From an uncultured Bacteroidales bacterium (GTDB lineage Bacteria > Bacteroidota > Bacteroidia > Bacteroidales > P3): DNA of 36,537 nt. The stretch lies in NCBI GenBank assembly GCA_946183915.1, contig CAMHDJ010000027.1, positions 1 to 36,537 of the forward strand, given 5' to 3'. The notes under the pieces were generated by a model that worked only from the letters and a program-made list of their open reading frames with translations, did no database searches and was not told the DNA's origin. Shown here in pieces: positions 14,828 to 20,586 of this stretch; position 1 is the stretch's first letter; each line of letters begins with the position of its first letter. Made by a program: the position numbers and the translations under genes.

Positions 14828-15366
14828 GGCATCGATTTGATCAGTGTACGCATGGTGCCGTAAGAGGCCGACAGTCGGCGACACCACTCGTCGGGCTCGA
14901 CCCACACCACATCGGTGATGCCCTCCTCGGCCTGGGGCTTGCCCGCCGGAGCCGTCCCGGCGGCCCGCATGGCGAACCACGAGGTCTGCTTCAAGTGCCA
15001 CCCGCCGTAGAGGTTGAAGATGTGGTAGGTTTTAGTGGGTAGTGGGTAGTGAGTAGTGGGTAGCACAGATGAGCAAGTGCTATCCACTGGTATGCCGTCG
15101 GCATGGCCGACAACCCACTGTCCACTCTCCACTCTCACACCCGTCTCCTCCTCCACCTCGCGGAGGGCGGCCTGGAGGAGCGTCTCGCCCGCCTCGACCT
15201 TGCCCTTGGGCAGGTCCCACCGACCGTTGCGGCAGATGAGGAGCATCCGGCCGTCGTCGTCGACCACCACGCCCCCGGCGGCCCGCACCCAACGCATGCG
15301 CCGTTTCAGGCAGCGCAGGAGGCACAGCGGCACGTCGAACGTACGGTATTTGTAACTGAGCTTCAT
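14806..15366 (-). CDS. NUDIX hydrolase with repeat-derived insert
   Basis: A 186-residue hydrolase with a perfect Nudix box, GKVEAGETLLQAALREVEEETGV (GX5EX7REUXEEXGU), at residues 55-77. The strand before it (RAAGGVVVDDDGRMLLICRNGRWDLPKG) is typical. Such enzymes cleave nucleoside diphosphates linked to another group; the substrate is unknown. Directly after the box, residues 79-112 form an insert (VESGQWVVG, a linker, then LPTTHYPLPT) derived from palindromic DNA repeat family A. The insert separates the Nudix box from the next core strand (TYHIFNLYGGW). The ATG at 15366 overlaps the stop of the META gene (ATGA), and its 3' end overlaps dprA. Confidence 0.88.
   Translation of the reverse strand: MKLSYKYRTFDVPLCLLRCLKRRMRWVRAAGGVVVDDDGRMLLICRNGRWDLPKGKVEAGETLLQAALREVEEETGVRVESGQWVVGHADGIPVDSTCSSVLPTTHYPLPTKTYHIFNLYGGWHLKQTSWFAMRAAGTAPAGKPQAEEGITDVVWVEPDEWCRRLSASYGTMRTLIKSMPWTSLAR
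15034..15132 (-). repeat. In-frame palindromic insert, family A, inside NUDIX hydrolase
   Basis: GTGGGTAGTGGGTAGTGAGT on one side and CCCACTGTCCACTCTCCACT on the other form the two arms, with about 45 bp between them. Coding-strand translation is VESGQWVVG ... LPTTHYPLPT, the same peptide pair and same phase as in GH97 (4541-4618). Confidence 0.8.
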
Positions 15367-15836
15367 TGCAACTCGAACTTCATGATCTCCTTGCCGCGCT
15401 GCATCAGCGTGAGCGTGTAGGGCGTCAGCAGACAGGCGTCGGCCTTGGGCAGCAGGGCAAAGTAGCGCTCCTCGGCACTCATGTCGGCATCGGGGCACAC
15501 CACGTCGCCATGACCCAGATAACTGAACGTGAGGTCGTAGCGGCAGCCTTCGGCCGACTGCGAGCGGAAGCGGGCGCTGAAGTCGGCGAAATAGCGGTTG
15601 CACTGGGTGCGGCCGTTGACGGTGCCCGCCTCGGGGTTGAGCACGAGGGTCACCACGGCGCCCGCCGGCGGCTGTTCCTTGCCGCGCAGACTCACCAGCT
15701 GCCACACCTGCCCCTTGTCGAACGATAAGGCACTGGTATCTACACTCGTATTATTTGCTGTTGACTTGCATCCTGCAAACACTAGCAATAATATAAACAG
15801 AAAAAGATACTTCTTCTTTTTAACAACTGTCACCAT
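15363..15836 (-). CDS. META-domain-like lipoprotein
   Basis: A 157-residue protein with a lipoprotein signal (KKKKYLFLFILLLVFAGC, lipobox VFAGC). The mature part contains the strand WQLVSLRGKEQPPAGAVVTLVLNPEAGTVNGRTQCNRYFADF, which resembles the META/HslJ pattern (conserved G-x-x-x-CN-x-Y/F). It ends with RYFALLPKADACLLTPYTLTLMQRGKEIMKFE, like the typical closing strands. META proteins are envelope proteins of uncertain role. It overlaps the preceding AT-rich gene by 17 bp and the NUDIX start by 4 bp. The first 25 codons are AT-rich, the remainder is GC-rich. Confidence 0.78.
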   Translation of the reverse strand: MVTVVKKKKYLFLFILLLVFAGCKSTANNTSVDTSALSFDKGQVWQLVSLRGKEQPPAGAVVTLVLNPEAGTVNGRTQCNRYFADFSARFRSQSAEGCRYDLTFSYLGHGDVVCPDADMSAEERYFALLPKADACLLTPYTLTLMQRGKEIMKFELQ

Positions 15837-16200
15837 AGCAATTCATATAATATTCATCAGAAAACGCATCCTCATCAGCCCAAAATTCTATTGTGCGATA
15901 GTATACTTGACGACGAACAATTCTCTCCTCTGGATCCCCCTCATATAAATCATCATTACAATCAGACCATTTTGCAGGTGTGAAATACATTGTTAATGTA
16001 GTTCCGAGACAGTCCCAAGTCCTGGTATATAGTTTCAACTCACATTCGGATTCTTGAACAGACTGATTCTCTGAAAGAATTTTCATCGCTTTCAATACAA
16101 TATTTGAAAGCGTATCTTTCCTTTCGAATTTCCCATTTTTCTCAATCCAAATAGTTTGTTCTTCATTCCCGTTTAAACACGATATTCTATCCATCTTCAT
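15820..16200 (-). CDS. Hypothetical protein in AT-rich patch
   Basis: A 126-residue acidic protein that I do not recognise. It starts MKMDRISCLNGNEEQTIWIEKNGKFERKD and ends in a Tyr/Cys-rich tail (EYYMNCYGDSC). There is no signal peptide or membrane segment. The strand pattern (ELKLYTRTWDCLGTTLTMYFTPAKW) suggests a small beta-rich domain. Base composition is much more AT-rich than in the genes downstream, similar to the divergent gene at 16276. Its 3' end overlaps the META lipoprotein by 17 bp, and a -7 element lies 24 bp upstream. Confidence 0.65.
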   Translation of the reverse strand: MKMDRISCLNGNEEQTIWIEKNGKFERKDTLSNIVLKAMKILSENQSVQESECELKLYTRTWDCLGTTLTMYFTPAKWSDCNDDLYEGDPEERIVRRQVYYRTIEFWADEDAFSDEYYMNCYGDSC

Positions 16201-16223
16201 TATATTTCAAACAAAATTCCGTT

Positions 16224-16232
16224 GCAAAGATA
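16224..16232 (-). promoter_or_regulatory. -7 element for the 16200-to-13151 gene group
   Basis: TATCTTTGC on the minus strand lies 24 bp before the start at 16200. No proper -33 TTTG is seen at 19-21 bp, but the sequence further up is a run of A/T. Confidence 0.5.
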
Positions 16233-16275
16233 CAAAAAAATTATTATTTGCGTTATTTTATCAAAAAAAAGTACA

Positions 16276-17019
16276 ATGACTCAGGCTAAAGCAGTAATCG
16301 AAACCATTGAACGACAAGGAGGAATTGCTACCCTAAACCAGATATACCACCATATATTCGAGGTAAAGGATTGCAAATGGGGATCAAAAACGCCCTTGAA
16401 TAGTATTCGATATTACGTAAGGCATACTCCCGGTATTTACCGCGTCAAACCGGGCCTCTATGCCCTCGAATCACACCGGCATAAACTAGAGCAACTTGGC
16501 ATATTTGTTCAAAATGAAAAGAACAAAGATAGTGAAGAAGTCAAGAAGTTCAATCACTCTTACTATCAAGGCCTATTACTCGAAATTGGCAACCTATACA
16601 ACTACTCCACTTACATACCAGAGCAAGACAAAAGCAAAAAATTTCTCACAAAACCACTTGGAAGCATCCGATCTCTTGATTCCATTCCTCACTTCTCTTA
16701 CGACAACCTTGTTAAACGAAGTTCAACCATTGATGTTATCTGGTTTAACGACAATAAAATGCCTCACTCTTTTTTTGAAGTAGAGCACTCAACTGATATA
16801 TATAACTCATTGCTAAAATTTAACGATCTTCAAGATTTCCATGTCCGAATGATCATCGTTGCCGACGAGCGAAGAAAGCAGGAGTTCCTTAATAAAATTT
16901 CAATAACAGCATTCCAAACGCTGCAAAAAGAAAAAAGGGTTTCTTTCCTTAGCTATGAATCTCTAGAGAAACAATACGAACAAACCATACAACGAACAAA
17001 GTTCGATTTCATCCTCTAA
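16276..17019 (+). CDS. Winged-helix plus PD-(D/E)XK-nuclease-like protein
   Basis: A 247-residue protein. The N-terminal part (1-75) looks like a HARE/winged-helix domain: MTQAKAVIETIERQGGIATLNQIYHHIF, then TPLNSIRYYVRHTPGIYRVKPGLYAL. After a linker, the C-terminal half reads STIDVIWFNDNKMPHSFFEVEHSTDIYNSLLKFNDLQDF, then RMIIVADERRKQEFLNKI. D and E-x-E on consecutive strands, followed by helix and strand, fit the restriction-endonuclease-like (PD-(D/E)XK) pattern, with His in place of the usual Lys (EVEHS). I chose the ATG at 16276; the upstream TTG frame begins inside the divergent promoter. Codon use is AT-rich, so it was probably acquired. A defence role is inference; no methylase is in the window. 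Confidence 0.6.
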   Translation: MTQAKAVIETIERQGGIATLNQIYHHIFEVKDCKWGSKTPLNSIRYYVRHTPGIYRVKPGLYALESHRHKLEQLGIFVQNEKNKDSEEVKKFNHSYYQGLLLEIGNLYNYSTYIPEQDKSKKFLTKPLGSIRSLDSIPHFSYDNLVKRSSTIDVIWFNDNKMPHSFFEVEHSTDIYNSLLKFNDLQDFHVRMIIVADERRKQEFLNKISITAFQTLQKEKRVSFLSYESLEKQYEQTIQRTKFDFIL

Positions 17020-17156
17020 TCAATCAGAATTCTCAGAGTCAGCAGGAACATAAGAAACGAAAGAGGCCGACGGGGAAAGGTTGCATGCGCCTCTTACATC
17101 AATCCCCTCCTAAAAAAAAGGGTACTGGCAAAGAGCTGGGGAGGGAATCGAAGGGA
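17020..17156 (+). other. Non-coding stretch with a decayed palindromic element
   Basis: After the stop at 17019 there is no gene. The only structure is TCCCCTCCTAAAAAAAAGGG (17104-17123) with GGGGAGGGA (17139-17149), a weak inverted pair that resembles the core of the hairpin at 9202-9271. Confidence 0.45.
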
Positions 17157-17333
17157 AGCCCTGTAGGGGCGGCGGAAAGTAGCCGTGGGCGCTAGCCCAC
17201 GGTATAGGTGCAAAAACAGATGGAGCCCCATAGGGGCGGCGGATGGAATGGTGTGGTTTCCGTCGCCCCTACGGGGCTTATACCATGGTGGTTGGGACTG
17301 TCTACCGTGGGCTAGCGCCCACGGCTACTTTCC
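17157..17333 (+). repeat. Composite element with perfect 31-bp inverted repeat
   Basis: Positions 17174-17204 and 17303-17333 are exact reverse complements over 31 bp. Each arm holds the near-palindrome CCGTGGGC-GCTA-GCCCACGG. Between them lie two copies of a second motif (GCCCCATAGGGGCGGCGG at 17223-17240 and its inverted form CCGTCGCCCCTACGGGGC at 17260-17277); a third copy (GCCCTGTAGGGGCGGCGG) borders the left arm. There are no transposase genes. Confidence 0.85.
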
Positions 17334-17411
17334 ATCGTCCCCTGACGGGGACTCGCGGCGCCTCTATTCTGTGCCAATTGGTTGCCGGCACAATGGAAGG
17401 CGAAAAGATTT

Positions 17412-17535
17412 CCCCAACCCCTATCCCTCCCCGGGAAAAAGATGAAGGAAATATTCATCCCCCCTCTTGCCCCACCCCAAGGAGGGGACGGCTGACGCAG
17501 GCCGAGTCTTTTCTCGACCCCTCCCTGGGGTGGAA
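17412..17535 (+). repeat. GC-rich palindromic repeat, degenerate copy
   Basis: It shares CCCCTATCCCTCCCCGGG, GGAGGGGACGGCTGACGCAG and GACCCCTCCCTGGGG with the units at 7191-7351. As in copy 1, it lies next to the 197-bp repeat, here on its left side. Confidence 0.65.
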
Positions 17536-17566
17536 CTGGAATGTGGGGATGCCAACACGCATCATA

Positions 17567-17763
17567 TAAATTTAAGTAAATTTAGGTTAAAAAATTAGAT
17601 CGTGCACGATCTAATTTGCACCTTTAAAACATTCAGGACGAGACGTCTAGCACTTCGGAAGTGTGCTAACCATGCTGGAAAACTCGCAAAACGCTGACAG
17701 GGCAAGGGTTTTGCCCTGGTTTTAAGAGAGTCATCAGGGAGTCATCAGGGAGTCATCAGGGAG
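17567..17763 (+). repeat. 197-bp dispersed repeat, copy 2
   Basis: The same length as copy 1 (6934-7130) with no gap. The 26-bp palindrome is at 17592-17617. The central hairpin is better formed here (AGCACTTCGGAAGTGTGCT), then comes CAGGGCAA-GGGTT-TTGCCCTG and three AGTCATCAGGG units. It is upstream of the plus-strand glycosyltransferase operon and has the same orientation as copy 1. The remaining bases to 17855 are purine-rich, followed by a T run and TATTTATTTTGCG, which may be a weak promoter. Confidence 0.85.
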
Positions 17764-17855
17764 CAGGGAGGGAGAAAGCCTGAGGATGAGGGCGATGGAA
17801 AGGGGGTGGAAAGGGGTGACTTTTTTTTTCAACAATAATACGAAATGTATTTATT

Positions 17856-19004
17856 TTGCGTTACAAGGTTGTTTTGGAACAGACGAAAAAAGGACGCATC
17901 GTGATGGCGGTGAGCAACGACCTGTTGACCGACCAGCGCGTGGCCCGCCACCGCCGCACCCTGGCGGAGGCCGGCTACGACGTGGTGGTGCTGGGTCGGC
18001 GCGAGTTGCCGACGCGCCACGGGCGCGGCTGGCGCTTCTACCTGGAGCTGAACCTAGCGCTGCGGCGCGAGGTGAGGCGGCTGCGGCCGGACATCGTGTG
18101 GGCCAACGACACGGACACCCTGCCGGGCTGCTGGCTGGCAGCGCGGCGCTCGCGGGCGCGACTGGTGCTGGACAGCCACGAGTTGTTTCCCGAGGTGCCG
18201 GAGATCCGGCACAAGCCGCTGGTGAAGTGGGTGTGGAGGACGCTGGAGCGATGGCTGATGCCGCGGTGCGACGCCCGGCTGACGGTGTGCCAGAGCATTG
18301 CCGACCACTACCGCCGGCTGTACGGCGTGGAGATGGCGGTGGTGCGGAACATGAGTGACAGCATGAACTCCAGGTCGGAGGTCGGAGGTCGGAAGTCGGA
18401 GGTAATGCATCCAACCTCCGCCCTCCAACCTCCGACCTCCAACCTCCAACCTCCAACCTCCGCCCTCCGACTGCTGCTCTACCAGGGGCGGGTGAATGTG
18501 GGCCGGGGGGTGGATTGGGCCATCGACGCGCTGGAGTGGCTGGAGGACTGCCGCCTGGTGGTGGCGGGCGACGGCGACCTGGAGGGCGAGATGCGGGCCT
18601 ATGCGGCCAGCAAGCCCTGGGCCGACCGGGTGCTGTTCACCGGACGCCTGATGCCCGAGGCGCTGCGGGCCCTGACGCCGCAGGCCGACGTGGGGCTGGT
18701 GATGCTGGAGGACATGGGGCTGAGCTACCGCTACGCGCTGCCCAACCGCATCGGCGACCTGGTGGAAGCCGGGGTGCCGATGGTGGTGAGCGACCTGCCG
18801 GAGATGGCCTCCTTCGTGCGGCGCCACGGCGTGGGCGAGGTGATGCGCGGCACGGGCGCCCGGGCGCTGGCCGAGAGCGTGCGCGCCGTGCTCGACAAGG
18901 GTCGCGGGGCCTACGACTTCCGATCGGCACGCGAAGATATGGACTGGAACAAAGAAAAACAAATACTGATACAAACAGCTAACAAGTTAAGAGTAAAGAA
19001 TTAA
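17856..19004 (+). CDS. Glycosyltransferase, GT4-like, with repeat-derived linker
   Basis: A GT-B fold transferase of up to 382 residues. The N-terminal Rossmann half reads GRIVMAVSNDLLTDQRVARH, then VVVLGRRELPTRHGRGWRF and DIVWANDTDTLPGCWLA. The C-terminal nucleotide-sugar half has LLLYQGRVNVGRGVDWAIDAL, RLVVAGDGDLEGEM, VLFTGRLMPEALRAL and LPNRIGDLVEAGVPMVVSDLPEM. It transfers a sugar, probably to an envelope glycan; donor and acceptor are unknown. The linker (about residues 172-205) is repeat-derived. The start is uncertain: TTG at 17856 or 17874, or ATG at 17904 preceded by AGGA; homology favours some residues before RIVMAVSND. The C-terminus NKLRVKN and stop come from a word repeat. It is the first gene of a five-gene plus-strand run. 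Confidence 0.85.
   Translation: MRYKVVLEQTKKGRIVMAVSNDLLTDQRVARHRRTLAEAGYDVVVLGRRELPTRHGRGWRFYLELNLALRREVRRLRPDIVWANDTDTLPGCWLAARRSRARLVLDSHELFPEVPEIRHKPLVKWVWRTLERWLMPRCDARLTVCQSIADHYRRLYGVEMAVVRNMSDSMNSRSEVGGRKSEVMHPTSALQPPTSNLQPPTSALRLLLYQGRVNVGRGVDWAIDALEWLEDCRLVVAGDGDLEGEMRAYAASKPWADRVLFTGRLMPEALRALTPQADVGLVMLEDMGLSYRYALPNRIGDLVEAGVPMVVSDLPEMASFVRRHGVGEVMRGTGARALAESVRAVLDKGRGAYDFRSAREDMDWNKEKQILIQTANKLRVKN
18371..18471 (+). repeat. In-frame palindromic insert, family B, inside glycosyltransferase
   Basis: Words of GGTCGGAGGTCGGAAGTCGG and their complements CCAACCTCCGACCTCC lie on both sides of AATGCAT, forming a large stem. The translation is RSEVGGRKSEV, a short turn, then PTSALQPPTSNLQPPTSAL. 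It sits exactly between the two Rossmann halves. A related insert is in the macroglobulin gene (34561-34617). Confidence 0.82.
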
Positions 19005-19009
19005 GAGTT
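18978..19009 (+). repeat. GTTAAGAGT word-repeat spacer
   Basis: AACAAGTTAAGAGTAAAGAA and TTAAGAGTT fill the join of the glycosyltransferase and lepB. It supplies the last codons and stop of the first gene and leaves 5 bp to the ATG of the next. Confidence 0.55.
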
Positions 19010-20569
19010 ATGTTTTACAACATCTTTCTGATCATCTATCTGGTGGGCGTCATCGTGGGCCTGTGGTTCGTCTTCGGACGTGCGGGCGAGAAGCCGTGGA
19101 AGGCCGTGGTGCCGGTGTACAACATCGTGGTGTGGATTAAGATCTGCGGCAAGAAGTGGCAGTGGTACCTCTACTTCCTGGTGCCGGCCATCAACATCTT
19201 CCCCTTCCTGCTGATGGTGGTGGAGACGGCGCGCGTGTTCCGGCGCTACAACTTCTGGGAGCAGACCTTCGCGGTCATCTTCCCGTGGGCGTACCTGCCG
19301 TGGCTGGGCCTGCAGAAGCGGTCGGACTACATCGACCCCCGCAAGGAGGCGCCGCGCAAGGAGAAGGGCCTCCGCGACTGGGCCGACGCCATCATCTTCG
19401 CCCTGGTGGCGGCGATGATCATCCGCGGCCTCTTCGTCGAGCTGTACAACATTCCCTCGTCGAGCATGGAGAAGAGCCTGATGGTGGGCGACCACGTGCT
19501 GGTGAGCAAAATGGACTACGGCGCCAAGACGACGCAGACACCGCTGGCGGTACCGCTGATACACAACGTGCTGCCGGGCACCAACGGCACCGTGGAGTCG
19601 TACCTGAAGTGGATCCAGCTGCCCTACCACCGCTACCCAGGGCTGGGCAAGGTGGAGCGGTTCGACGCCGTGGTGTTCCACTACCCCGACGGCGACACGA
19701 TGTGCACGGCCCTGTTCAGCAACCGCAGCTACCACGACATGGTGCGCGAGTACGGCCGCGAGGCGGTGCTGCAGAACCGGGTCTTCGACAGCGAGACCGG
19801 CGAGCGCATCGACGTGGGCAAGATACGCGTGCGCCCCGTCGACAAGCGCGAGAACTTCATCAAGCGCTGCATCGGCCTGCCGGGCGAGGATGTCCAGATC
19901 GTCGACCAGCAGGTGCTCATCAACGGGCAGCCCATAGAGAACCCCAGCGAGGCGCAGTTCACCTACGCCGTGCTCTTCAACCCCATCGCCATCCCCGAGC
20001 GGGTGCTCGACCAGGCGGGGGTGAGCCACGAGGACATCGAGCGCGCCCACGAGCAGATGTACCTCAACAACACGCCCTACTACATCATACCCATGTCGCC
20101 CGCCAAGGCCCGCAAGCTGGCCGCCAAATACGAGGTGATGGACGTGCAGCCCTTCATCCATCCGGGCGACTCGACGAGCGACGAGCTCTTCCCCAACGTC
20201 AAGGGCTACAACTGGAGCATCGACAACTACGGCCCCGTGCACATCCCCGCCCGGGGCGAGACCCTGCAGCTGAACGACAGCACGCTGCCCTTCTACCGCC
20301 GCCTGATCGAGGTCTTCGAGGGCAATAGCCTCGAGGTCAAGGACGGGCGCATCTTCATCAACGGACAGGAGACCACGGAGTACACCGTCAAGATGAACTA
20401 CTACTGGATGATGGGCGACAACCGCCACAACAGCATCGACAGCCGCTACTGGGGCTTCGTGCCCGAGGACCACGTGGTGGGCCGCGCGCGGTTCGTCTAC
20501 TTCAGCTGGGACAAGGATCACGGCAAGGTGCGCTGGAACCGCATGTTCCACAACGCCTCGGCCAAGTAA
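19010..20569 (+). CDS. lepB: Signal peptidase I, Bacteroidetes type
   Basis: A 519-residue inner-membrane protease that removes signal peptides. The N-terminus carries three hydrophobic segments (residues about 4-23, 52-72 and 87-100) with PVYNIVVWIKICGKKWQWY, an extension typical of Bacteroidetes signal peptidases. A fourth segment (127-142) leads into the catalytic domain. The nucleophile is S152 in IPSSSMEKSLMVGD, and the general base is K285 in NFIKRCIGLPGED. The last box is MMGDNRHNSIDSRYWGFVP. A large region of about 110 residues lies between boxes C and D, and a second long insert follows the Lys box; together they explain the length, well above the 324 residues of E. coli LepB. It lies 5 bp after the glycosyltransferase and 17 bp before parC. 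Confidence 0.93.
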   Translation: MFYNIFLIIYLVGVIVGLWFVFGRAGEKPWKAVVPVYNIVVWIKICGKKWQWYLYFLVPAINIFPFLLMVVETARVFRRYNFWEQTFAVIFPWAYLPWLGLQKRSDYIDPRKEAPRKEKGLRDWADAIIFALVAAMIIRGLFVELYNIPSSSMEKSLMVGDHVLVSKMDYGAKTTQTPLAVPLIHNVLPGTNGTVESYLKWIQLPYHRYPGLGKVERFDAVVFHYPDGDTMCTALFSNRSYHDMVREYGREAVLQNRVFDSETGERIDVGKIRVRPVDKRENFIKRCIGLPGEDVQIVDQQVLINGQPIENPSEAQFTYAVLFNPIAIPERVLDQAGVSHEDIERAHEQMYLNNTPYYIIPMSPAKARKLAAKYEVMDVQPFIHPGDSTSDELFPNVKGYNWSIDNYGPVHIPARGETLQLNDSTLPFYRRLIEVFEGNSLEVKDGRIFINGQETTEYTVKMNYYWMMGDNRHNSIDSRYWGFVPEDHVVGRARFVYFSWDKDHGKVRWNRMFHNASAK

Positions 20570-20586
20570 CCCTCAACCGAAACACT

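Noticed and set aside
14806-15705. Longer 299-residue version of the NUDIX protein
   Set aside because: The extra N-terminus is an out-of-frame reading of the META gene; the ATG at 15366 overlaps its stop codon in the usual ATGA way.
17157-17763. Insertion sequence between 17020 and 17855
   Set aside because: There are inverted repeats but no transposase frame of any length. I keep them as repeats only.
19001-20551. A 516-residue minus-strand frame over lepB
   Set aside because: It is a shadow of lepB; the plus strand has the Ser/Lys catalytic boxes in order.
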